Shown one piece after another: positions 1 to 10,137 of a stretch of DNA of 40,415 bases. This DNA comes from Pseudomonadota bacterium (lineage in GTDB: Bacteria; Myxococcota_A; Polyangia; Fen-1088): the NCBI GenBank assembly GCA_017881315.1, contig JADGRB010000014.1:1-40415 (forward strand). Direction: 5' to 3'. The notes under the pieces were generated by a model. It was not told the DNA's origin. It worked only from the letters and a program-made list of their open reading frames with translations, and searched no databases. The position numbers and the translations under genes were made by a program. How positions within the stretch are numbered: the stretch's first letter is position 1; each line of letters begins with the position of its first letter.

Positions 1-53
1 GGCGGGCAGGGGGCGATTGCACTGATCTACTTCGCGTACACGCGCGCGGGCGA

Positions 54-1997
<1,944 letters not shown>

Positions 1998-2024
1998 ATT
2001 ACGGGGGATTTCACGTATTTGCAG

Positions 2025-2807
2025 CTACATTTCCGCCGATTTCCTCACGCCACCCTTCGCCCCGTCCTGGCCACCGACCGCACTGTCCTTTTTGCTCGGG
2101 GGCTTGCCGTCGGCCTCGCCGAGCTGCGTGCCGCCTTCGGCTTCCAGAAAAACCAAGGTCGCACCGGCCGCGACAAAAGGCGGCGCGACGAAGACCGCCA
2201 GCGGGATCAGATAAAGCAGCGTCGCCCCCAGGCCGAACCCGAGCGTCTGGGCGGGGTGGCGCGCGAGGTACGCCCACTTCTTTCCGAAGCTCGCCCCCCG
2301 GCGGGAGAGCGGGTAGTCGAAACCGTCGTAGGCCAGGAAGAGCGCGCCCAACCCCACGCCCACCAGGCTGCCGATGCCGCTGACCGCCGTCAGACCCAGA
2401 CCGACGACCAGCGCGAGCCCATAGAGCACGAGCTTGAGGAGGCCATGCACCAGCGCGCGGCCGGTCGACGCGATGAATGGCACAGCCGGCGCCGTGCCCC
2501 GAACGGATCGTTCGACCCGCTCCGAGAGTCTGTCGGCGAACACCGCCAGCAAGAGCGGCTGAGCGACCAGGAAGAGGACCACCCCCCCTAGGACCGTCAT
2601 GACGGCCAGGAAGATCCAGCCGATCACAGGCGAGGTGGTCAGCGTGGAGGTCAGCTCCTCGTGCCAGTAGCGCGCAGACGCAAACATGGTCGCCGCCCCC
2701 AGCGCGAGGTCCAGGACCATCGGCAGGAGCAGGTACGGCCACAGCCGGTGGCGGGCGACGTAGACACCCCCCCGGAATGGCGCCAGAAAACCGCGGAAGA
2801 ACCCCAC
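2025..2807 (-). CDS. EI24/CysZ-like integral membrane protein
   Basis: MGFFRGFLAPFRGGVYVARHRLWPYLLLPMVLDL... with several hydrophobic segments; EI24-type N-terminus. Confidence 0.7.
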   Translation of the reverse strand: MGFFRGFLAPFRGGVYVARHRLWPYLLLPMVLDLALGAATMFASARYWHEELTSTLTTSPVIGWIFLAVMTVLGGVVLFLVAQPLLLAVFADRLSERVERSVRGTAPAVPFIASTGRALVHGLLKLVLYGLALVVGLGLTAVSGIGSLVGVGLGALFLAYDGFDYPLSRRGASFGKKWAYLARHPAQTLGFGLGATLLYLIPLAVFVAPPFVAAGATLVFLEAEGGTQLGEADGKPPSKKDSAVGGQDGAKGGVRKSAEM

Positions 2808-2880
2808 GCGGTGATTCTACACCGCCCGGCCCAGGAAACCGGAAAGGGCCCCCGACCGATACCCAGGGCAGGAGGATCCC

Positions 2881-3441
2881 ATGCCCACCACCATCAATCC
2901 CGTCTCCGAACGTCCGAGCGGCGCCGGGAGCGCCGATTCACGCCTCGAAATCGATTCCACCCGTCCACGTCAGACGGAGAAACCCGTCACCCCGTTTCGC
3001 GACGTACTGACCGGGGGTGTCTCGCTGCTCATGAGCGGCGCCGAGGTGGCGACCCACGTCGTGGCCGGCCCGGTCCTGGCGGCGGCCGTGCACGACGCCC
3101 GGGTTGGCGCCATGACGGCGGTCGGCGGCGCGGCGGCCGGCGGCTCGGGCGTGACCTCGGCGGGGGGCTGGCTCGTCGCTGCAGCCGGTGCGGGCGGACC
3201 GCTGGCGGCGATGTCCGGGGCGGGTAGTCTGTCCGGTCTGTCCGGTCTGTCCGGTCAATCCGGACAATCCGATCTTGGCAACGTGCAGGCGATGATGCAG
3301 GACGGCCAATCCTCGAATATGCAGCTGCTGGCCCTGCAGCAGCAGATTCAGGAGGAAAGTCAGCGCTTCTCGACGGTTTCCAACGTCATGCGCGCGAAGT
3401 TCGACACCGCCAAGGCCGCCGTTTCGAACATCCGGGCCTGA
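2881..3441 (+). CDS. Hypothetical protein: Gly/Ala-rich middle, GLS/GQS repeat and helical C-terminus
   Basis: ATG with upstream aggagg; C-terminus LLALQQQIQEESQRFSTVSNVMRAKFDTAKAAVSNIRA. Confidence 0.75.
   Translation: MPTTINPVSERPSGAGSADSRLEIDSTRPRQTEKPVTPFRDVLTGGVSLLMSGAEVATHVVAGPVLAAAVHDARVGAMTAVGGAAAGGSGVTSAGGWLVAAAGAGGPLAAMSGAGSLSGLSGLSGQSGQSDLGNVQAMMQDGQSSNMQLLALQQQIQEESQRFSTVSNVMRAKFDTAKAAVSNIRA
3227..3271. repeat. 9-bp tandem repeat (gtctgtccg x3, gtcaatccg, gacaatccg)
   Basis: Direct inspection; in-frame, encodes SGLSGLSGQSGQS. Confidence 0.85.
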
Positions 3442-3461
3442 CGTGATAAGGTCGCGCGCAC

Positions 3462-3833
3462 GTGGCAGGCAAGGTCACAGGGCCCGGTAGCGGGCCTCCC
3501 GGCAGCGGGCCCATCGGCGGGAGCGACGAGAGTCGCCCGACCGCCGGGGCTCCCCGCTTTGCGGACAAGCTCGGGCAAACCGACGCCGCGGCGCGCGCGA
3601 CGAAGCCGACCGCCGCGACACCGCCGGGCGGCCTCACCTCCGACCTGGCGGCCGATCTGCGCGCCGGCAAGATCACGCCCAAAGCGGCGGTCGACCGCGT
3701 GATCGACCGCGTGGTCGAAAAACAGCTCGGCGCCAACGCCCCGGCGGCGACCCGCGAAAAGCTCCGGGCCGCCCTGGAAGACGCGGTCGCCGACGATCCG
3801 CTCCTCGCCGACAAGATCCGCGGCCTCGGCTGA
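3462..3833 (+). CDS. Hypothetical protein (GTG start)
   Basis: C-terminal helical module LRAGKITPKAAVDRVIDRVVEKQLG...REKLRAALEDAVADDPLLADKIRGLG; 20 bp after the preceding CDS. Confidence 0.65.
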   Translation: MAGKVTGPGSGPPGSGPIGGSDESRPTAGAPRFADKLGQTDAAARATKPTAATPPGGLTSDLAADLRAGKITPKAAVDRVIDRVVEKQLGANAPAATREKLRAALEDAVADDPLLADKIRGLG

Positions 3834-3841
3834 CCGACGGC

Positions 3842-3862
3842 CTGGGCTGACGCGAGGCCCAG
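3842..3862. terminator. Hairpin between convergent genes (ctgggc/gcccag)
   Basis: Inverted repeat 3842-3847/3857-3862 in a convergent intergenic region; no clear T tract. Confidence 0.3.
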
Positions 3863-3899
3863 ACCGACCCGCGGCCTCGCGGTGGGATCTAGGTGAGAT

Positions 3900-4205
3900 C
3901 TAGGTGGCTGTCGGGGCAGCGCCTGGCGCGTCCGCACCCATCGCGGCACGCCGGGCGGTCAGGGCCTCGCGCACCTTGGGTGGCAAGAACACACCGTCGG
4001 TATCGAACTGGGCCAGCGCGTCGGTCAGCGTGGCCGCGCGGTCGGCGGGCGGGGTCTTGCGATCGATGATGACGCACCACTGTCCCTTGAGCTTGCAGAG
4101 CCCGCCGCCCCCGGCGACGTCGCCCGTCATCGTGTCGTAACGGACCTGGATGCCAAGCTGGGTCGCGGCCTGCTCGAGCGCCTCGGTGAGCTGCTCAGGT
4201 TTCAT
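3900..4205 (-). CDS. Small conserved-looking hypothetical protein, translationally coupled to the PAS/HisKA gene
   Basis: MKPEQLTEALEQAATQLGIQVRYDTMTGDVAGGGGLCKLKGQWCVIIDRK...; ATG (4203-4205) overlaps the upstream TGA (4202-4204). Confidence 0.75.
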   Translation of the reverse strand: MKPEQLTEALEQAATQLGIQVRYDTMTGDVAGGGGLCKLKGQWCVIIDRKTPPADRAATLTDALAQFDTDGVFLPPKVREALTARRAAMGADAPGAAPTAT

Positions 4206-5830
4206 CTATCGTTTCTTTTACCGGTTTCGTCGGGCGGGGGAAAGTTTTCCTGTGTCGAACGCTCGAGATCGATGATCTGCGCTCCACCGACGTAGCTCTT
4301 GGTTTCATAACGCGTGACGCTACCGAGCTTGCGGACGATGGCCGCCATCCGATCGGCCTCTTCGAGAATCGTCCGCAGCGTGGGCAAATGGACGTCGTCC
4401 GGGCCGAGCTTGCGCATCAAGACCTGCGCATACCCCATCACCGAGGTGAGCGGCTGGTTGAGCTCGTGCGCGGCGGCGCCCGCCAGCTCGATCGCCACCG
4501 CCTGCTTCTCGGACACCGCCAGCTTCTCCTGCGCCGAAGCCAACCGTTCCTCCATGTGCAACCGCTCGCGCAGGTCGGAGAAGATGCCGACGGTCGCGAT
4601 CTCCCGACCCTCGTCGTCGAGCACCAGCGCGGCCGAGATGGACACCGGCACGTGCTCGCCGGTGGCGGTGATGAGGTGACGGCGCACCGGCTCGAGACGC
4701 CCGCCCCCGCCGTGTTGCGCCGAACGAATCAGGCGCATCACCTCGTGCGCCACCCCGGGAGCGTAGAGACGTCGAACCGACATGCGGCCGATGATCTCGC
4801 TGGCTTGGTAGCCGCAGATCCGCTCGGCGCTCTGGTTGAACAGTACGATCGTCCCACGCATGTTGGCGGCGATGATGCCGTCGACCGCCGAATTCAAGAT
4901 GCGCTTCAGGAACTCGCTGGTCCGCCGCAGCTCGCGCTCGAGCTCGCGCGCCAGCGTCACGTCGCGAAACGAGAAGATCGCCGCCTCGTGCTCGGACAGG
5001 ATCGCGATCGAAGCGACCGAGACCGTGATCCGGTCGCCCGAGGTGGTGACCAGCTCGAGATCGAAGTTATCGACCGGCTCGGCCGCTATGGCCCGCGCGA
5101 TCTGTCGTTCCAGGGTGGCGCGGAATGCCTCGGGCACGAGCTGCATGATCGATTTGCCGGCCAGACCATCCCGCGCGTAGCCGGTCACCTCCTCGGCGGC
5201 GCGGTTCATGTAGAGGACCGCGCCGGTCGCGTCGACCACCACGATGCCGTCGGAGGCGCTGTCGATGAAGGCCCGGTAGCGCTCGAGGGCGCGACCTCGG
5301 CGTTCCTCGCGCACGTCGGGGAGCGTGACGCGGCGGGTGCGTTCGCGGATCGGATCGAGCGCCCGGGCGCCGCGCAGGACGATGCCGAGCACCGCCGCCG
5401 CCACCCGCCCCTGGCTGATCGACGCTTCCGCGGCGCGCGCGGCCGCCTCCCCGACGAACCGCGCGACCAGCGCCCCGACCGGCTTGCGCCCGATCAGAAC
5501 CGGAAATACGGCGGAGACCTCGCCCGGACCGGGCGCGCCGTCACCCCCGCCGGTGAAGGTCACCTCGCCCCCTTCCATCGCGCGCTGAACGTGCGGGTAC
5601 TGCGCCAGCGGCAGGCGGGTCCGGCCGACCTCGACCTCCTCGCTGTCGGCGACCAGATAGGCCGCGTCGGGGTCGGCCAGGATCGCGAGCAGGCTGACCG
5701 ACGCCGCACCCAAGGCGCGCGCCACGTGCTCGGCCGCCGCGTGGAGCTGGCTCTCCCCGGTTCCGACGGACAGCACCTGGGCCGCCTGCGCCAGCGCGTC
5801 CAGATCCGGCGGCGGCGACTCGTCGCTCAC
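4202..5830 (-). CDS. PAS-domain protein with HisKA dimerization/phosphoacceptor segment, no visible HATPase domain
   Basis: GTG start 5828-5830 (VSDESPPPDLDALAQ...). Two PAS modules (FIDSASDGIVVVDATGAVLYMNRAAEEVTGY; ILNSAVDGIIAANMRGTIVLFNQSAERICGY), HisKA-like AGAAAHELNQPLTSVMGYAQVLM. Ends at GGAQIIDLERSTQENFPPPDETGKRNDR with no N/G1/G2 boxes. The 942-aa ORF extension is antisense-type noise over larC. Confidence 0.85.
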   Translation of the reverse strand: MSDESPPPDLDALAQAAQVLSVGTGESQLHAAAEHVARALGAASVSLLAILADPDAAYLVADSEEVEVGRTRLPLAQYPHVQRAMEGGEVTFTGGGDGAPGPGEVSAVFPVLIGRKPVGALVARFVGEAAARAAEASISQGRVAAAVLGIVLRGARALDPIRERTRRVTLPDVREERRGRALERYRAFIDSASDGIVVVDATGAVLYMNRAAEEVTGYARDGLAGKSIMQLVPEAFRATLERQIARAIAAEPVDNFDLELVTTSGDRITVSVASIAILSEHEAAIFSFRDVTLARELERELRRTSEFLKRILNSAVDGIIAANMRGTIVLFNQSAERICGYQASEIIGRMSVRRLYAPGVAHEVMRLIRSAQHGGGGRLEPVRRHLITATGEHVPVSISAALVLDDEGREIATVGIFSDLRERLHMEERLASAQEKLAVSEKQAVAIELAGAAAHELNQPLTSVMGYAQVLMRKLGPDDVHLPTLRTILEEADRMAAIVRKLGSVTRYETKSYVGGAQIIDLERSTQENFPPPDETGKRNDR

Positions 5831-7245
5831 CCGCGCGGTCTCCGCGCGCGGCGGACCGGTCCGCCGCGGACCCCCGAGACCCGCGCGGGCAGCAGCGCGC
5901 GGGCCGCGGCCGCCGCCGCGGCCAGCACCTCGCGCGCGGGGATCCGCGCGCGGGTCGCCAATCGCCGGCAGTCGTCGAACTCGGGCTGTGCCCCCAGGAT
6001 CTCGCCGTCGAGCGCGGCGAGCTTGACCCGAATCTTTCCGTAGGGCGTCTCGACCGTCGCGAACGAGCGCGCGAGGACCACGCGATCGAGCATCCGCCGG
6101 CGCAGCCCCAGCGTGGTCGAGTTTTCGAAGAACGCCCGCTCGACGACGGCCAGCGCCGTGGGCGGAACCAGGGCCGACACCTGCAGCGCCGGTCGCCCCT
6201 TCTTCATCAAGATCGGCGCCGACCAGACGTCCACCGCCCCAGCCGCCGAGAGCGCGTCGTAGAGCGGCCCGACCAGCTGCGGGCTCAGATCGTCGAGGTT
6301 GGCTTCGAGCAACACCACCTCCGCGGCGGCTGGCGGATCCTCCGCCCCGAGCGCCTCGCCGAGCACCACCCGCAACACGTTCGCCCGATCGAGGAGCTCG
6401 CGCGTCCCGGCGCCGTAACCGACCGCGCGCACCCGCATCGGCGGCAGCGGTCCGAACTTGTCGACGACGGCCGCCAGGATCGCCGCGCCCGTCGGGGTGG
6501 TCAGCTCGCCGTCGCCGACGGGGCGGATCGGGATCTCCGCCAGCAGCGCCAGGGTCGCCGGCGCCGGCACGGGAACCAGGCCGTGCGCCGTGCGAACCAG
6601 GCCGGTTCCCACCACGGGCGGCAACGATCCGATCGACGCGGGCGCGAGGTGGGCGATCGCCGCCGCGAGCCCGACCACGTCGGCGATCGAGTCGTAGGCG
6701 CCGACCTCGTGAAACGCGACCCGATCGATCCGGGTTCCGTGCAGCGCCGCCTCGACCTCGGCGATCCGCGCAAAGATGTCGGCGGCCAGTGCCCGCGCGT
6801 CGGGATCGAGCCGCGCGCGCGCCAGGAGCCGCTTGACCTCCGCGTAGTCCCGATGATCGTGCGCCTGCGGCGGCGGCCGCTTGGAGCCGCGCCGGTTGCC
6901 GGGTGCGGGCGCGTCCGCGTGCGGATGGTCGTGGCCGTGCGCGTGTGCGTCGGCGTGCGAATGCCCGGCCGCGTGCGAATGCCCGTGATCGGCCGTGTGC
7001 GCGGGATGGGCACGGTTCTGACCCGGCCACTTCACCTCGAAGCTCCGGCCGACATACGCCCCGCGCTTTCGCCGCCCGAATCCCACCACCAACCCCCGCA
7101 CGCCCATCGCCTCGACGGCGCCCTTCACCACCGCCGCCGGCACACCCGCGTCGACCAGCGCCGCCACCGCCATGTCGCCGGCGATACCCGAAGTGGGCTC
7201 GAAATGCAGATGCAGCCGCTCGAGAGATCGGGGCGGCGCGCTCAC
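5827..7245 (-). CDS. larC: LarC, nickel-pincer cofactor biosynthesis nickel insertion protein
   Basis: LHLHFEPTSGIAGDMAVAALVDAGVP; His-rich linker HGHSHAAGHSHADAHAHGHDHPHAD; VAFHEVGAYDSIADVVG; TPTGAAILAAVVDKFG. GTG start overlaps larB stop. Confidence 0.92.
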   Translation of the reverse strand: MSAPPRSLERLHLHFEPTSGIAGDMAVAALVDAGVPAAVVKGAVEAMGVRGLVVGFGRRKRGAYVGRSFEVKWPGQNRAHPAHTADHGHSHAAGHSHADAHAHGHDHPHADAPAPGNRRGSKRPPPQAHDHRDYAEVKRLLARARLDPDARALAADIFARIAEVEAALHGTRIDRVAFHEVGAYDSIADVVGLAAAIAHLAPASIGSLPPVVGTGLVRTAHGLVPVPAPATLALLAEIPIRPVGDGELTTPTGAAILAAVVDKFGPLPPMRVRAVGYGAGTRELLDRANVLRVVLGEALGAEDPPAAAEVVLLEANLDDLSPQLVGPLYDALSAAGAVDVWSAPILMKKGRPALQVSALVPPTALAVVERAFFENSTTLGLRRRMLDRVVLARSFATVETPYGKIRVKLAALDGEILGAQPEFDDCRRLATRARIPAREVLAAAAAAARALLPARVSGVRGGPVRRARRPRG

Positions 7246-8000
7246 GGCTCGCGCTTCCGGGTCAGCATGGCCGCCATCCGCACCGCGCCGAAACCGTTGT
7301 CGATGTTGACCACCGCGACGCCCGCCGCGCAGGAATTCAACATCGACAGGAGGGCCGCGATCCCGCCCAGGCTGGCGCCGTAGCCCACGCTGGTCGGCAC
7401 CGCGATCACCGGTCGCGCGAAGAGGCCGCCCACCACGCTCGGCAGCGCGCCCTCCATCCCGGCCACCACGATGACGATCTCGGCAGCGGCGATGGTTTCC
7501 CGATGCGCGATGAGGCGGTGCAGCCCCGCGACGCCGACGTCGAAGATCCGCTCGACCCGATTGCCGGAGAGCTCCGCGGTCAGCGCCGCCTCCTCGGCCA
7601 CGGGAACGTCCGAGGTCCCCGCGCTCACCACCGCGATGACGCCCCGGCCCCGATCGGGCGCCGGCGTCGGGCCGACCACGACCACCCGCGGGATGGGCAG
7701 ATAGCGCGCCTCCGGAACTGCTGGCACCACCAGGGCGGCGGCGGCGGCGGTGACGCGGGTCGCGAACACCGTCGCGCCACCTCGGGCCAGCTCGACCAAG
7801 ATCGCCGAGATCTGCTCCGGGGTCTTCCCGTCGCCCAGGACCACTTCCGGAAAGCCGGTGCGCAGGTGGCGGTGGGTGTCGACGTGCGCGAAATCGAGCT
7901 CGCGAAACGGCAGCTCGCGCAGCTGCTGCATCGTCTGATCGACGGTGGCGCGGCCCGCCTGGACGTCCTCGAGGATCGCGCGCAGACGTTGGGGATCCAT
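7242..8000 (-). CDS. larB: LarB, nickel-pincer cofactor biosynthesis carboxylase
   Basis: FAHVDTHRHLRTGFPEVVLGDGKTPEQ; VVSAGTSDVPVAEEAA; VVAGMEGALPSVVGGL; PTSVGYGASLGGIAALLSMLNSCAAGVAVVNIDNGFGA. Confidence 0.93.
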   Translation of the reverse strand: MDPQRLRAILEDVQAGRATVDQTMQQLRELPFRELDFAHVDTHRHLRTGFPEVVLGDGKTPEQISAILVELARGGATVFATRVTAAAAALVVPAVPEARYLPIPRVVVVGPTPAPDRGRGVIAVVSAGTSDVPVAEEAALTAELSGNRVERIFDVGVAGLHRLIAHRETIAAAEIVIVVAGMEGALPSVVGGLFARPVIAVPTSVGYGASLGGIAALLSMLNSCAAGVAVVNIDNGFGAVRMAAMLTRKREP

Positions 8001-8111
8001 ACCAACTTCGACAATATCACCTGCGGCGCCGATCTCAGGTCGGCAAGCGGGACGATGGGGTGGCGACGGGTTGGCGACATGGTAACTTGGGCGGCCCTGG
8101 AATCGCCGCCG

Positions 8112-9974
8112 ATGAGCGCCCAATCCCGATACACGATCCTGCGCAAGATTACCGACGGTGGCACGGCGGAGATCTTCCTGGCCAAGCAGCACGGCGCGCA
8201 GGGGTTCGAAAAGACGGTGGTGCTCAAGCGCATCTTCACCACCTTCTATGCCGACCCGCAGTTCCGCCACATGCTGGTCGACGAGGCCCACGTGGCGATG
8301 TCGCTCAACCACAGCAACATCGTGCAGGTGCTCGACCTCGGCGAAGCCGAGGGTCGGTACTTCCTGGCCATGGAGCTCGTCGACGGCTGGACGCTCGACC
8401 GGATCCTCAAGCGCTCCAAAGCGGCCGGCGTGCCGATCCCCCCGGCGCTCGCGCTCTATGTGACGGCCGAGATCTGCCGAGCTCTCGCCTACGCGCACAA
8501 CAAGAAGCGCAGCGACGGCAAGCCGCTCGGCATCGTTCACCGCGACGTGAGCCCGCACAACGTCCTGCTCAGCGAGCAGGGTGAAGTGAAGCTCACCGAC
8601 TTCGGAATTGCCAAGGCGCAAAACAAGACCGAGAAGAGCCTGGGCAACCTCATCAAGGGGAAGGTCGCCTTCATGTCTCCCGAGCAGGCGTCGGGCGGCG
8701 AGCTGGACGCGCGCTCGGACCTCTTCTCGGCGGGAACGATGCTCTACGTGATGATCACGCGGCGACATCCGTTCGACGCGCCCACCGACTACGAGACGCT
8801 GATGCTGGTCAAAAACGGCGACTTCCTGCCGCCCGAGACCGCGCGCCCGGGTCTCAACCCGGAGCTCTACCGCGCGATCCGCAAGGCGATGGGGAAGACG
8901 CCGGCCGACCGCTATCAAAAAGCGGAAGACATGCTCATCGACGTCGAGCAGGTGATGCGGCTGGCGTTTCGTCCCGTCGGACAGACCGAGCTGCAGCGTT
9001 GGCTGGCGGATCTGAGCACCAAGGACGGCGTCCCGACGCTCACGCGCGAGGCGCCGCCCGAACCGCCGGCTTCGCGCTCGACGGTGGGCCCGCTGCGCGC
9101 GGGCGAGGGTCAGGAGTCGGGCCTGGTGCTGACCCTCGACGATGCGGAAGAAGTCCGGCAGTCCGATCGACCGCCGCCCCATCCGGGCGCGACGGTTCCC
9201 ATGATGCGGCCGCCGCAATTCGAGGCGGCGGATCGCCCCTGGCACGGCCGATCGTCGGTGCGGATAGGAGTCGCGATCGCCGTCCTGCTGCTGGGGGTCG
9301 TCGTGGCGGCCAAGGCACTCAGCGGTCGCCATCTCCCGGCGGCCCCCGAGATGGCCAGCGGAACGGCGGCCGCACCGGCAGCCAGCGCCGCCGCCCAGCC
9401 GAGCCCGCCGGCCGCGATGGCGCCTTCGCCACCCGCCCAGAGCCCACCTCCTCCCGCGGGCGGGACCGCCGACGCGCGGCCCAGCGCTTCCGTCGCGGCC
9501 GCGCCGGCGACCCACGATGCGGCGACCGCCGCCCGCGACAGCGGCGGCGGGCACGAGATCGCGGCCGCCGATGACGTGCATGGCGCGACCGCTCCCGACG
9601 ACCGTGCGCCCGCGGAGGACGACGGGAAGGATCACGCCTCACCCAAGACGCATGGCCCGATCAAGATCAAACCGCCTCAAGTCCCGGTGCTGATCAAGAG
9701 CGATCCCGAAGGCTCGCATGTCGCGACCGGCCCGAAGGTATTCGGAACGACGCCCCTCACGCTCAAGCTGCGCCCCGGAAATTCCTACGACCTGACCTTC
9801 ACCAAGGCCGGTTATGCGCCGGTCCTTCGCCACTACCACTTCGACGCTCACGGTCCGCAGACGCTGCGGGTCAGCCTGAAGAAGGCGCCCGAGACGCACA
9901 AGCCAGCGGCGGCGCCCGCCCCGGCGCCGAAGCCGGCGCCCGCCCCGGCGAAGAGCGGCTTCTTCTCCCGCTGA
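8112..9974 (+). CDS. Serine/threonine protein kinase with TM segment and PEGA-like C-terminal domain
   Basis: YTILRKITDGGTAEIFLAK, IVHRDVSPHNVLLSEQGEVKLTDFGIAKA, MSPEQASGGELDARSDLFSAG; TM IGVAIAVLLLGVVVA; VPVLIKSDPEGSHVATGPKVFGTTPLTLKLRPG. ATG at 8112 is in frame. Confidence 0.93.
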   Translation: MSAQSRYTILRKITDGGTAEIFLAKQHGAQGFEKTVVLKRIFTTFYADPQFRHMLVDEAHVAMSLNHSNIVQVLDLGEAEGRYFLAMELVDGWTLDRILKRSKAAGVPIPPALALYVTAEICRALAYAHNKKRSDGKPLGIVHRDVSPHNVLLSEQGEVKLTDFGIAKAQNKTEKSLGNLIKGKVAFMSPEQASGGELDARSDLFSAGTMLYVMITRRHPFDAPTDYETLMLVKNGDFLPPETARPGLNPELYRAIRKAMGKTPADRYQKAEDMLIDVEQVMRLAFRPVGQTELQRWLADLSTKDGVPTLTREAPPEPPASRSTVGPLRAGEGQESGLVLTLDDAEEVRQSDRPPPHPGATVPMMRPPQFEAADRPWHGRSSVRIGVAIAVLLLGVVVAAKALSGRHLPAAPEMASGTAAAPAASAAAQPSPPAAMAPSPPAQSPPPPAGGTADARPSASVAAAPATHDAATAARDSGGGHEIAAADDVHGATAPDDRAPAEDDGKDHASPKTHGPIKIKPPQVPVLIKSDPEGSHVATGPKVFGTTPLTLKLRPGNSYDLTFTKAGYAPVLRHYHFDAHGPQTLRVSLKKAPETHKPAAAPAPAPKPAPAPAKSGFFSR

Positions 9975-9980
9975 CCTCCG

Positions 9981-10002
9981 GGCGGGGACGACTCCCCCCG
10001 CC
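9981..10002 (+). terminator. Terminator-like GC hairpin downstream of kinase
   Basis: ggcgggg(9981-9987)...ccccgcc(9996-10002) just after stop 9974; weak T content after it. Confidence 0.35.
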
Positions 10003-10137
10003 GATTCGAATTTGGTGACGCGTCGCGGACCGCGCAAGGGCCAACGGGACCGAGTGGTCACGCGGACTTCGCGGAATTGACACGCGCGGTGGTGGCCGTC
10101 GGCTCAACGCTCGCTAAACTTAGGGAGGAGGCAAGTC

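Noticed and set aside
5831-7030. Upstream half of the 942-aa minus-strand ORF (4202-7030)
   Set aside because: Overlaps larC out of frame; composition is Arg/Gly/Ala noise. Real start is the GTG at 5830.
8001-9635. Upstream part of the 797-aa minus-strand ORF (7242-9635)
   Set aside because: Antisense to the second kinase; LarB homology starts at MDPQRLR (8000).
10077-10120. TTGACA at 10077 as a promoter for the CBS gene
   Set aside because: No -10-like element at 16-18 nt; nearest candidate (TAAACT) is 32 nt away.
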